Shown: one piece after another, positions 47,300 through 58,363 of the stretch
How the letters are laid out: each line of letters opens with the position of its first letter
How positions within the stretch are numbered: position 1 is the first letter of the stretch
Origin: Theropithecus gelada
Lineage: Eukaryota; Chordata; Mammalia; Primates; Cercopithecidae
NCBI RefSeq assembly: GCF_003255815.1
Contig: NC_037672.1
Location: 108,452,686 to 108,516,685 of the forward strand
Direction of reading: 5' to 3'
Length of the DNA stretch: 64,000 bases
Translations under genes and position numbers: made by a program
The notes under the pieces: generated by a model
Seen by the model: the letters and a program-made list of their open reading frames with translations, nothing else
The model's database searches: none
Told to the model about the DNA's origin: nothing

Positions 47300-47495
47300 A
47301 GTACTTTGCTTAGTATTCAGAAGATCTAGGTTCCAGACCAGGCTTTAGATTGTATTATCTGTGTGACTCTGATTAAAGTACTTATTTTTTCCAAGCCTTG
47401 GTTTTCTAATATGTAAAATAGAAGTTATGTTATCTTCTTCACAGAGTTGTAAGGATAAGTAAATGCTATGCGAATATGGGTTAATATAAACATAG
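47300..47495 (+). mobile_element. MIR SINE
   Basis: 'cagaagatctaggttccagaccaggctttag...ctgtgtgactctgattaaagtacttattttttccaagccttggttttctaatatgtaaaatagaagttatg...cacagagttgtaaggataagtaaatgctatgcg' follows the MIR 5' and core consensus. Confidence 0.8.
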
Positions 47496-47848
47496 ACTTG
47501 AGGGTGCCATCAGGTAGCACAACCATAGCTCTATGTGTTCTTAAACTTCTCTCGGACAGCCTAGACACCACAGCAGTGGCTGGACCATGTATTTAAGGAA
47601 TTCTGTCTTCTCCTGGAAAGGTCCTTGTCTTCCTCCCACCATCTGATTCATAGTCTTTCACTGCAGTTTGATTAAAAGACCCTTAGGAGTAATTTGGTCA
47701 TGTGTCTGTGTTTACCTCAGTCAACATAAGACACCCCAAAACCCCATAGTCATCATTCATGCCTTAGACTTCCATGCCTATATGGTTCTGTGTATTCTAT
47801 AATTTGACTCACCCAAACACTTTCAGTCATTAGCAAAATCTTCGATGT
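47496..47848. other. Unique sequence, no gene seen
   Basis: No repeat family recognised; no coding support. Confidence 0.4.
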
Positions 47849-48046
47849 CAGAGGTAGAGAACATTATTTTTAAAGGGCCAGATAGAAAATATTTTAGGCC
47901 TTGGGAGCCAAGAGACAAAATCAAGGATATCGTGGAGGTATTTATAACCATTAAAAATGTAACTATTTAAAAATACAAAGCCTATTCTTAGCACCTCGAC
48001 ATAAAAACAGGAGTTTGACTGTCTGACCACAGCCTGGCAACCCCTG
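47849..48046. mobile_element. hAT-type non-autonomous DNA transposon
   Basis: It begins 'cagaggtagagaacattatttttaaagggccagatagaaaatattttaggc', a decayed form of the 'caggggtcggcaaac...taaagggccagatagtaaatattttaggc' family. It ends 'cataaaaacaggagtttgactgtctgaccacagcctggcaacccctg'. The ends are inverted (CAGAGGT / ACCCCTG). The left 8 bases (ttcgatgt) and right 8 bases (ctctgcat) no longer match, so the target duplication has decayed or the ends are off by a few bases. The precise family name is uncertain. Confidence 0.7.
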
Positions 48047-48059
48047 CTCTGCATCTTCA

Positions 48060-50370
48060 GTCTCCTCACAAAAATTTCTCTTCCCCCTCTTGGTTTATGT
48101 GGACCCTGGCTCTCCCCAAGCACTGCTCCCTGAGCACATTTCTATGTGTTGTCCTCATTAACGATGATTTTTTCCTTCTACAACCTTCATATCACCACGC
48201 CTGGAGGTAAGGGTAAGGGTCTTCCTAGATCTCATTGCTGCCTGCAGACCATTGTAACAACCCTCTTCCCCTTTCAAACATTCCTTCTCAGAAACATATG
48301 CTGCTTGATTATTCCACCTTCTATTCATTCTTGCCATAATCATCACCAGATTTCTGAGACACTACTTCCTCATCTCATCAACTTACAATCATAAGTAGAT
48401 CCTATCCATTACGCTACCATCTATCCTGCTCCAACACAACTCCTATCATAAATCATGGTGATTTCAAGATCTATGCAGACAAACCTTTCCAGCATCCTAA
48501 CTGCTCAGGTCCTTGACCCCCTCATCTCATTAACTTGCCTTCCAGTACACCTTAGTCGCTGTAGCTATGCCTAGATCTTGATGTTATGAATTATTGCACC
48601 TTTTCATAATCTCAACTTTAAGCACTCCAATCTCAGACTTTTGCGTGGCTACTTCCCCTCTCCAACCCGGTCTCTCATTCTCTCTCTCTCTGGTACCCTA
48701 ACTCCAAAATGCCTTTCTTTCCAGTTCCTGTTTTTCCACTTTCCATCATATCCTTATCCTCACATAGCTTAGTTGCTGTGGTCCATCATTATACTGACTT
48801 TCCTGCATACCACCTCAGCTATTTGCTCATCCATTATCTTGGCCTAGAAAAATCCCAAGCTTATTAAATTCAACTCCTAACTCACTATTCGGCTGCCCAA
48901 GCAGCTGACTTGAACTGAAGAAAACCGTACAATCAGGTTCTTGTGTCTCTCATTAAGTTCATGACCACTACTCTCAGGTGAGCTCTTAGTGCTGCTCTGT
49001 AACACACCTCTTTATCCTTAGGTTCTGTACTCCTCTCCTAGAAGATTATTTCACACCTGAAAAAGAAAACTCTAATCTCCCACATCTTTTTTCTGCCATC
49101 TTTCAAAATATGACCTTTTTTTTTCCTTATTTCATTGAAATAATGGAAACAATCAAAAGGCAATTTCGGTGTGCTTCTGCAACAGATATACCAACCTGCG
49201 CACATCGGTCCCTAAACATTCTACCTTCCCTCCAGGTAGAAGCTATACATTGCCTTTGCTCCCTCTAAGGCTAGTCCCTCTCTCATGCATTGTGTTCCTC
49301 ATCACATCTTAGGGACATTGTTTCTACATTTGCTTTCTCTATCCTGTATCAGATTATACCTGTCTGCAGGAACATTCCCAGTATTCTACATCTATGTTAT
49401 AATATCATACATTCTAGAAGAAAGTCATTTGGCCTCAATACACTTCCAGATACCTCCCCAGTTCTCTGCTAACTTTTATAAAAAGTCACCTCAAAAGATT
49501 GTATTTAATCTCTCTCCACTTCTACACCCATGCTCTCTTTAACATACTTCATTCTGGTTTCAACTTCAACCACTTCTCAGGGACAAAGAGCTCCATATAG
49601 CAAAATCCAGTGGGCACTTTTATTTTCTTACTTCACTTACTGGGAAGCAGGCTTTGACACAGCTGGTGATTTCTTCCTTGAGACATGCCTGACCTCTGGA
49701 ATACCACTCTCCTTTCATGATCCTTTTACCTCATGAGATGCTCCTTCTGGGCTTGTTCCTCTTTATCTTCACATCTGAACATGGTAGCTATCTAGGGTTC
49801 AGTCTATAGACCTTCAGTACTCTCTCTTTCTATACTCAGTTTGTGGTGAACTAATTCAGTTAGTTTAGCTTTAAATGTCATTTATACACTATTTCCAGAA
49901 TCATTTCCTTTGAATTCCAGATTCTAATATCTTACTGCCTATCTAACATGTCTAGGTGGATGTCTCATATGAACTTCAAATCTAACACGTCCAAGTCCAA
50001 GTTATATATTTTCTCCCAAATCCCACCGCTAAAACCTCTTCCCATCTCAGTAAACCAGAATTCTATTCATCCAGTTGCTTGGGTCAAAAAAAAAATTGAG
50101 GCTTTTTTGACACCTCTTTTCCCCCACACACAATCTAACACAGTTCTGTTGATTTTACCCTTCAAGTATTGTTTAGAATCTCACCACTTCTCTCTCCACC
50201 TCGAGTATCTCAGTCCAAGGTAGCATTATCTCTTACGTGAATGCTTTCAGTTGTCTAAGTCATGTTTTTTTTTCTTTCTTCCACCCCAATTTCTCTGTAG
50301 TCTGTTTTCTTCTGAAGCAAAAAATATTCTATTAAAATATAAGTCACAGATTGTTTTCTGCTTAAAACCC
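48060..50370 (+). mobile_element. L2 LINE, 2.3-kb decayed copy (CR1 clade)
   Basis: Pyrimidine-rich sense strand in L2 order. The first part (48230-49150) corresponds to the endonuclease-side region ('gatttcaagatctatgcagacaaacctttccagcatcctaactgctcaggtcc'). The RT region follows at about 49600-50360. 'tagctttaaatgtcatttatacactatttccagaatc' (about 49866-49902) sits where the FKYHLYADDSQ catalytic segment should be, but the two Asp codons are lost. 'ctaggtggatgtctcatatgaacttcaaatctaacacgtccaag' follows. Frames are broken throughout, so the copy is dead. Confidence 0.62.
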
Positions 50371-51626
50371 CATTGACTTTACATTTCTATTATTTCTTTG
50401 AGAATTTCTTGCCTTCTCTATTTCTAATAGTAAGATGCTAGAAATCTTAGCTTATTCCTTCACATTTTGTTCATTTCCTTTCATATTTAGTGTCATTGTA
50501 TGTTTCTCTATAATCTTGGATATTTCCTTGGCTTTATTTTCTTGCCCATTAATTAAAAATTTTAATTTCAGAGATCTTAGTTTCACCTTCTGTAAGCTTT
50601 CTCATAAAGCTGTATAGATTATTTGTGTAGCATTCTATTCTTGTTTTGTGAATATAATGCTTTCTTGAAACTACATAAATGTGAATTAGTGAATTCTTTT
50701 TTCCGATTTTTTATTTGCCCCTTTATTCTATGATGATTTTTCATTTTAATTTATATAGATCTTTCTCCTTTATGCTGTTCTTTTTTGTCTGAAAAATCTT
50801 GGTTGTCTGTTTATATTCAATCAAGAAGCATTAGTTAACTAGTGTGCATTTTCTCTGCTAATAGGTAAATGTTAGTGTGTCCCATGCATGGTAGACTTGG
50901 AGATCAGTGTGTGGCTGGACATAATTTATTGACTGGGAGGTTTAACTTTAAATTGAATGAGCAGAGGCAGCTATTAGGTCTCAGGTCCCCCAGAATTCAA
51001 AACAAGGGGCTTTATTCTTGGCAGACGCATTCACAGCAGAAACCTTGATTTAAGCAAGTAGGTCTACTCAAACTCTTCAGAAAAGAATCCCCTGGGGATT
51101 TTATCTAGAGGAGAAACACTGAATTTTTCGTTGCTGCCAATTGGGGGTACTGATTGGTGAATTTTACCAGATACAGATCTTCATTTAACATCTCTTTTTC
51201 ATCCTTCTCATTTGTTCTTGACATAACTTCATTATAATCCCTCACAACACATCTTGAACTTAAACTGTTTTGTATCGTTTCAGCCATCCATTAGCTTTTG
51301 TGCTTCTTTGACTTTCAGAAATGAATTAAAATGTTTTCTCTATTGATGACTCAATTTCCTTACTTTTTAATTCTCCTCCTGGTTATGAATTTTTAATTTT
51401 TATTGCTTATAGTTCTACAGCTTAGTAGGCATGACCACGTTTGTGATGGAAGAAACAACTTTACCTGTCTATCTATTGCAGAGTTTGTGCTATTTAATGA
51501 GATTATCATATTTTCTCTGTGGGTTTTCCATTTTGGTGAACATATAATTTCCTTAATTTTTTTCTCCCAAATTCTGGAAGGGCTATTCACTTCATCTATA
51601 TCAATTACAAAACCAATGTTACTTGT
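50371..51626. other. Unassigned sequence
   Basis: 50400-50870 is T-rich; 50880-51060 has a GC-richer patch ('ggtctcaggtcccccagaattcaaaacaaggggctttattcttggc') that I do not recognise. No supported exon. Confidence 0.35.
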
Positions 51627-51634
51627 GTCTAATG

Positions 51635-51948
51635 CAGGAGTCTCTAACACCAGGCCATGGACTAACACTGGTCCACCATAGCCTGTTAGGAACCAGGCTG
51701 CACAGCAGGAGGTGAGCAGTGGGTGAACCAGCATTACCATCTGAGCTCCGCTTCCTGTCAGATCAGTGGAGGCATTACGAGGGTGAACCCTATTGTGAAC
51801 TCCACATGTGAGGGAACTAGGTTGTGCCCTCCTGATGAGGTAGAACAGTTTCATCTCCAGACCAGTCCCCACCTCGCACCGCTTGTCTGTGGGAAAATTG
51901 TATTCCACAAATCCCGTCCTTGGTGCCAAAAAAGGTTGGGGACTGCTA
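51635..51948. mobile_element. hAT-type DNA transposon with perfect 8-bp target duplication
   Basis: A 314-base element with inverted ends: left CAGGAGTCTCTAACACC and right GGTTGGGGACTGCTA (complement TAGCAGTCCCCAACC). Internal landmarks are 'ggccatggactaacactggtccaccatagcctgttaggaaccaggctgcacagcaggaggtgagcag', 'ctccgcttcctgtcagatcagtggaggcatta' and 'gtagaacagtttcatctccagacc'. Target duplication GTCTAATG occurs at 51627-51634 and 51949-51956, exactly the 8 bp expected for hAT transposases. The 178-codon complement frame across this region is not a gene. Confidence 0.88.
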
Positions 51949-51956
51949 GTCTAATG

Positions 51957-52840
51957 GAAATTCATTTTCATGCGGAAAATAGTGTTTACAATAGTTAGTA
52001 TTAAAAATCGGTATAAAGATGAAATTGAACGGGCAGGATTTCAGTTCCACAGTATTTGATAAAAGTTTCTTTCTCTATGGAACATGGCAAAATGCGTTAA
52101 GGAGAAAAAAAAAAAAAAAAGTCTTGTTTTCCTTTGGTGGCATCATGATGATTACTTACCACGGGACATTTTCATTACTTACATATGTTTGTTGCTTTTT
52201 GATTTGTTAAGCGTATATGATTCAGCATCATTTTCTCTAATGCAAGATGACGAGAAAACCCTCAAACCACAGTGAGTTCTGCTGGGATATCCTCTCAAAG
52301 TATCCACGTTTGTCAACCAAGTGTGGCATACTAAAAAGAAAAAAAAAATGAGACTTTTTGAAATAATAAAGTAGAAGTAACTCATTAATAGTTTCAACAA
52401 TAAATGCCAAAATTCAGTTTTCCATTAAAAGGTTTTTGTCAAGTTGAAGAAAATTATTTCATTTTAATGGTTTTTATATTTTATAACTTTAAAATTATTG
52501 GCATGTCTTAATTTTTTCCCTTAGAAAAGTTATATTTAGTTATTTCACTACCAGTTTGAATTTACAGCATATGCTTACTCTAATTACAAATTACTTTTCT
52601 AATTTAAACATTATGATCACTATATTCTTAGCATCTAGTAAGGTAGATAAATGTAAATGAATTTCAGCGATTTAGATATAATGTTAACATTCACACTCCT
52701 CCAATATTATTCAGATGACTAAGACATTTAGATTATCTTAATTCAAAGGTACCTAATATTCATTAGTATCATTTTGTCATAGAGTCCAGCTATAATTACT
52801 TATGTAAATAAGTAAGTTAGTATAAAATATGTAATACACG
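51957..52840. other. Unique sequence, no gene seen
   Basis: A17 run at 52104-52120 and an A-rich stretch at 52333-52349. No recognisable family or exon. Confidence 0.4.
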
Positions 52841-53128
52841 ACCGGGCTTGGTGACCCAGGCCTGTAATCCCAGCACTTTGGGAGGCCCAGGTGGGCAGAT
52901 CACTTGAGCTCAGGAATTCGAGACCAGCCTGGGCAACATGACCAAACCCAGTCTCTACAAAAACATACAAAAACTAGCTGGGTGTGGTGGTGGGCGCCTG
53001 TAGTCCCAGCTACTGGAGAGGCTGGGGTGGGAGGATCGCTTGAGCCCAGGAGGCAGAGGTTGCAGTGAGCCAAAATCGCACCCATGCACTCCAGCCTGGG
53101 CAACAGAGAGAGAGCCTGTTAAAAATAA
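52841..53128 (+). mobile_element. Alu SINE, older (AluJ/S-like), sense
   Basis: 'accgggcttggtgacccaggcctgtaatcccagcactttgggaggcccaggtgggcagatcacttgagctcaggaattcgagaccagcctgggcaac', then the middle linker 'tctctacaaaaacatacaaaaactagctgggtgtggtggtgggcgcc' and right monomer. The tail is reduced to 'aaaaataaac'. Divergence and a short degraded tail indicate an older insertion. Confidence 0.93.
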
Positions 53129-54384
53129 ACGTAATATATGTCCTATTTATAAAAGAATCGTTTGGAGTTGCAAACATATTAAGTTGTAACACAGATGAAT
53201 TTGGTGATTGAATTTAATACACGGTGAGCAGGCCATTTTTACGCTAATTGCAATGCCATTTAAAGTAAGAAAAGTCCCCAAAAGCTATGCCCTAAAGTCA
53301 TGTAGTAAGCACAAAAAAGTAAGAAGAGAGTTTTGCAAAGTTAATTTTTGAAGGGGAAAGTCTCTGTTTTCTCTTCTTCTTAGCACAATTTTCTATGTCA
53401 TAACTTCTCTGTGATCCTCACCTGGCCTCAGCTGCACCTCAGCCTCTACCTGCTGCCATCCATACAGGCTCCTCCCCTGCTTCTGTTGTTCTGCCCTCCT
53501 CTGCTCTGCATTGGAGACCCACTGCACCTGGCCTAAGATTCTCAAGGACTCCTGTTAGAAACAATTTTTCTGCCCTCTTTTCTTCTTGCAAAATTTACCT
53601 GTCTAAAAGCCTACATCGGTAAATTTTCCAAACTTTTGTTAATAAAGCTAATCAAGAAAAAAATTTTGAGCATTCAACTTCAGAATATTATTTTTGGTTA
53701 TTTGTACATTGGATGCATGAACTGCCATATGAATATATGTGTTTCATAAAACATACAAAAATAAAAATTAAGGGTAACTGAGGAAAAAAGTGGTTAGTGA
53801 AACTTTATTCCTATACTCTGATAGAAGTCTAGTATTTCCTTTGTGGGCACACTCACTCTAGAGACAACTGCATAGATCATTATTTTGGGTACAGCCATGT
53901 GGTTGAAGATCAAATAAATTATTTCTTGTAGGATATTGATGAGGGCCATTGACTTAATGTCTCTCCATTTTCAGACATGGTTGTACTTGAATAAGAGTTT
54001 TTCTGCTAAAGATATGACACATTATGGTATCACAATCTGTGTGAAAACCCTGACGATGGAAATTTTTAAGGGGAAGCATTACCTCAAAGCCCCCTTTGCA
54101 TAAACTTAAAATTGGCCATAGAGACAGATATTTTTACAAGAAGATACAAATTTGTAAAAGGAGATGCTACCAATTAGGCGGGTATTGGAACATGTAAACA
54201 CTTTTGTTATATCTCTCTAATAACAGTCCTTGGGTTGGAGTAGCAGAGAGTTATAATTTATTCTGAGAATTATTTTCTTATTTGTGTATTCTCTTTAATT
54301 GCAGATATATAAAATGGCTATAGCTTATAGTTTCAATATGGTTGCTACTTAAATATTTATAAAATTACAGTTTTTTCTAACTAG
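53129..54384. other. Unique sequence, no gene seen
   Basis: A GC-rich pyrimidine patch at 53400-53540 ends 'gacccactgcacctggcc', which might be a scrap of an Alu 5' end in complement, but is too short to call. The rest is AT-rich without features. Confidence 0.4.
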
Positions 54385-54545
54385 AAAGAACTTTAGATTT
54401 TATTTCATCCAACCTCTTTATTAGGCAGTAGAGTAATTTGAGAGTAGAGAGGTTTAGTGGCCCTATTGAGGTCACAGAGGTACTGACAGGACTAAGGCTT
54501 TACAATCGAGCTCTTCTTCCTGTAGGACCAGGAGGCCTTCTGTTC
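54385..54545 (+). mobile_element. MIR-like ancient SINE fragment
   Basis: 'aaagaactttagattttatttcatccaacctctttattaggcag...gagaggtttagtggccctattgaggtcacagaggtactgacaggactaaggctttacaatcgagctcttc' resembles the 'catctagtccaaccccctcattttacagatgagg...gaggttaagtgacttgcccaaggtcacacag' repeat of the MIR/MIR3 group. Diverged, family level only. Confidence 0.5.
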
Positions 54546-55247
54546 TCAATCAGCAGAAATATAAAGGGATCCTATCTGAAAAATGCTCTGAACTATATGT
54601 GCCTCTGCTTGCATTCAATTTGCTACAGGGAGTGTCAACTATAGATCCCAGAGTTTAAAATCTCATCCATGTTACAGCTATGGTGACTTGGATTTATAAC
54701 TCAGAGAACAATTTTTCTAATCAGTCTTGGTGAGCAGAGCAGGAATGAAGCATAAAGAGGAAAAAGATAGACCAAAACTTATGTATAGTAGAATCCAAGC
54801 ATACAGAAACTTGGAAAGGCTCAAGAAGCCTGTAGAAAAATATGTTCTAGTTTTATGAATCTCTCTTGCAAAGAGAATTTTTAGAGCTCTGTTTTCAAAG
54901 TATCTAAACTGGAATGGGATTTGGATGATAGAGAGCCAAGACACTGTGGTGAAGACAAATGAGGAAGCATGCATGGATATACACTGACTCTGAATAACCA
55001 ATTATTGATTTGAATTAAACTTTGAAGAACCCCAAGGACTTTTTTAGAAGATGGAAACAGAATGAGGAATACTGTTTCCTGAGTACTTAGGATGCACCAT
55101 GAACTGTTACCTTAAGGACATTGATTGGGTATCCTTTGATCCGCCATTTCTTTGAGTTAAAGACCCCTCTTCAGGTGCAACTATATGCCACACTCTAACA
55201 TAACCATATATTTGTTACTTCCTATTGTCTGTTGCTCTTATTAAAAT
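54546..55247. other. Unique sequence, no gene seen
   Basis: Complement frame at 54717-55001 (94 codons) has no domain or splice support. No repeat family recognised. Confidence 0.4.
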
Positions 55248-56172
55248 GTAGCCTCCCTCTTAGATATATATCTAAAAGAAATGAAGGCATATGTCCACAT
55301 AAAAACCTGTTCACGAATGTTCTTAGCAACATTTTTCACTGTAGACAAAATAGTAGAAACAACTCCGTCTACCACCTGATGAATGGATAAACAAAATGAG
55401 GTATACCCATACAATAGAATATCATTCAGCGACAAAAAGGAGGAAGTGCTGACACATGTTATAACATGATGAAACCTTGAAAATATGCTAAGTGAAAGGA
55501 GGTCAGTTACAAAATACTACAGATTATATAACTCCATATATTAACTTGCTAGTATTACCATAATAAAATATCATAATCTGGATGGCTTAAACACCAGAAA
55601 GTCATTTTCTCTCAGTTATGAGTGCTAGAAGACCGGGATCAAGATGTGAGCAGGTCTGGTTTCACCGGAGGCCTCTCTCCTAGACCACCTCTTGCTGTGA
55701 TCCTCACACGGCCTTACCTCTGTCTACTTATGCCCCTGGTGTCTCTTCTTCTCATAAGGACACTGCCCAGTTGGATTAGGGCTTTGTTCTTACGATGTCA
55801 TTTAGTCTTAATTACTTTTTTAAAAGTCCTCTCTCCAAATACAGTCACATTCGAGGTTAGAGCTTCAACACACAAATTTTGGGGAAACAAAATTTGTTTC
55901 ATAACACATTTATATGAGATATCCAAAATAGGAAAATCTGCAGAAACAGAATGTAGGTTTGTGGTTGTCAGGGTCTAGGGAAATGGGAAAATGGGAAGGG
56001 ATTGCTAACGGGTACAGGGGTTTTGGAGGGGATAATGAAAATGTTCTTGAGTTAGACAACGGTGATGGCTGCAAAACCCTGTGAATACATTAAGCACCAT
56101 TGAATCATACACCTTTAATGAGTAGATTTTACGGTGTATAGATTATATCTCAATAAAGCTGCTTAAAAATGC
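55248..56172 (+). mobile_element. L1 LINE 3' end, split by an MLT1 LTR
   Basis: Sense L1 ORF2 end and 3' UTR. 'ctcttagatatatatctaaaagaaatgaaggcatatgtccac' and 'gatgaatggataaacaaaatgaggtatacccatacaatagaatatcattcagcgacaaaaagga' run to 55539. Then from 55907 'catttatatgagatatccaaaataggaaaatc', 'ggtttgtggttgtcagggtctagg', 'gtgaatacattaagcaccattgaatcatacac' and 'agattatatctcaataaagctg' lead to a short A-rich end. The two halves join cleanly if the LTR is removed. L1MA/L1MB age class is likely. No intact frame. Confidence 0.88.
55540..55906 (-). mobile_element. MLT1-type solo LTR (MaLR), complement, inside L1
   Basis: Complement of an MLT1 LTR. 'accataataaaatatcataatctggatggcttaaacaccagaaagtcattttctctcag', 'cttctcataaggacactgcccagttggattagggctttg' and 'ctccaaatacagtcacattcgaggttagagcttcaacacacaaattttggggaaac...cataaca' are its landmarks. 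The flanking 5 bases (catat left, cattt right) are an approximate target duplication. This is an old endogenous retrovirus-like LTR with no internal genes. The 118-codon plus-strand frame at 55622-55978 is only its antisense translation. Confidence 0.82.
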
Positions 56173-58290
56173 AATCTCAATGTGGTAAAGGCACATTTGG
56201 AGATAGAAATAACGTCGGTTAATTTAACAAAGAGAATTTAATAAGTAATGAAGAACTGAGAAGCCAAAAAAAAAAAGACTCTAAAGTATCACAAAAGTAG
56301 CAACTGGCACCCTTAGAGCTGGGAAAACAGAGAGACTGGAATTATTAACATTTAGCAGCTTAGAGGAGATGAAATTTAGACCTTTAGGAAGGCACTCCCT
56401 GGCTGATGCTAGTGTCTCTGAGGAAAGGTGATACAGATTCTTTGAGTCTTGCAAACACCGTGACACGGAATCAAGTACTGCAGGTGGAACAAACTGGCCC
56501 TGCTGGGGTGAGGGAGGGTTATGAGAAAGATGCTGTCAGAATCAGGAGGCAGGCAGGAGGCAAGCAGGAAGGAGGGTGTGCTATCCTCCTCCATTCGCCT
56601 CCAGGTTCCTCAGGGAGCCCCCTGTTTTTAGATCCTAATAGAAAGCAGCTGGCAAAGGAGAACTGTAATTTGTAGGGTTCCAGCCCTAGCATCAGAAAGC
56701 TGATGATACAAGGATGAGTTGGAATTCCAGAGACAATGGCTAAACTAATGACACACAAGGTGTGGCTTAGCATAAACTACAGAATCTCTTCGACCTTTTC
56801 CAACCCCAGTGATTATAGAGTCAAAGGGTTCATATAGTAGAAGAGCAATGACCAAACGCTGGTCCACCTCTGATTCAGTACAGTGGGTGATTGTCTAAGG
56901 TAGTTCTCAGACCACTTTAAGGTATTCCCCTGAGCGTATCTTGCTGGGTGGTCAAAACATTCCCTGGGTTTCTTGAGAAGCCTAATTAACCTGGCCACCC
57001 AGACAGACACCTGTCCAGCTCTGCTGCTTTCTATCTCACTAGGCTGGAAGATGGCCAGAGGTGCATCAGAAGCTGGGTAGCCTTAATCCCTTTGGTCTCC
57101 AAAATGCCACAGATTAAGTGAAATAGTTTTAAGACCCTTGTTTGCATTTTCAACAACATAGTCTTACCTAACATATATTTTAGGTATTGATACAATAAAA
57201 GAATTTCAAGACCAAGCTGAACTTCTGTGCTTCAATCTATATTACATGATAGCAAGTAGATGCATATTAACAAACTTTTATAAGAAAACATTTACGCTGA
57301 GTGCAGTATTATGATATATATTTTTATGTTGTGATTCTCCTGCTACCATATTTTTAATGCATCCATTTTGCAGCAAGGATAGAGCTTTATTCTAATATTA
57401 AGTTCTTAATTTGGGGAGCTAAAATGCCAAATGCTTTTTTGTTTATGAAAGGATGATGAAAGTAGGTGGTAGTTTTTATTTTTGTTTATTATAGTGCCAT
57501 TTTGTGGAAACATTAAAAAGACTACTCTGCATCAGCTTATCTCTATTTCCTCATGTCATTTGCACACATGGCAAAGTTTGTATATTCCAGTAGCCAAACT
57601 TGAAATGACTTGTCCAATGTTCTGAATATTTCTTTCTTCTCTTCATTTTTCTCCCATACTCCAACATGGCAGACATGAAGCACTGCTCTGTATTTCCCGA
57701 ATACCTTTTTGGGGCCAAGGGTTTGTGCCAGGATATCTGAGGATCCTTCTAGTTTCAGGTGGCTAGGAGTGCCAGGGAGCATTCTGTACTATGAAGTTGG
57801 TTCACAGGTTTTTTGGTTTTTTTTTTTTTTAATAATACTTTTGTTCTGCTTATTTTCATGGTCTTTCCTATGCTATCTTCCTATCCTTTTCTTTCTCCTT
57901 TCCTTTAGGGACTCCAGAATATCAGGAAGCAATTCTCATTTTTTCATAGTGCAAGAATCCCACCCAGGTTTTATTTCTTTTCTAGTTAAGTCACTATTGG
58001 GCTTGTAGAAGTCAAGGTTTATTACTGCATATAAAATACTTATGACTAAAGCTTCCATTTTCATTTAAACAAGTCTATCAATATAAAAAGAATTTTTTTT
58101 ACATTCAAATTCCAAATTATCAAAATATGACAATGCCACAGCTTACAAAAATTTACTCAGCTTTATATTTACTTGGCAAGCTATCAGACCCATTGTCACA
58201 TCATTACCTAAAACTTTGATCTATAATTCAGAATTTATCTGATTTGGGAACTCTAATGGAATAGGCTCACTTTGAGGTCTTTGTATGTAA
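56173..58290. other. Unassigned sequence
   Basis: 56200-56800 is GC-richer and contains a 'caggaggcaggcaggaggcaagcaggaaggag' purine tract and 'gcagctggcaaaggagaactgtaatttgtagggttccagccc', which feels like an old repeat, possibly an LTR, but I cannot name it. T runs lie near 57817-57830. Frames on both strands have no support. Confidence 0.35.
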
Positions 58291-58294
58291 GAAC

Positions 58295-58363
58295 TGAATT
58301 GTGTCTATAATTTGTATATGAGAATTGAATTGTGTCAAGCCTCTATAAGGCTTGAATTGTGTC
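58295..58363. repeat. Three spaced copies of TGAATTGTGTC plus a hairpin
   Basis: TGAATTGTGTC occurs at 58295-58305, 58326-58336 and 58353-58363. Between the second and third lies a perfect 7-bp stem CAAGCCT-CTATA-AGGCTTG (58336-58354). May be a decayed tandem duplication. Confidence 0.85.

Noticed and set aside
48205..48220. GGTAAGGGTAAGGGT resembling degenerate telomere repeats
   Set aside because: Two units only, not TTAGGG, and it lies in the L2 fragment.
51393..51929. 178-codon complement frame, the longest in the window
   Set aside because: It runs mostly through the hAT transposon at 51635-51948, with no splice sites or recognisable domain.
53516..53534. Word 'gacccactgcacctggcc' resembling an Alu 5' end in complement
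   Set aside because: Too short, with no further Alu sequence next to it.
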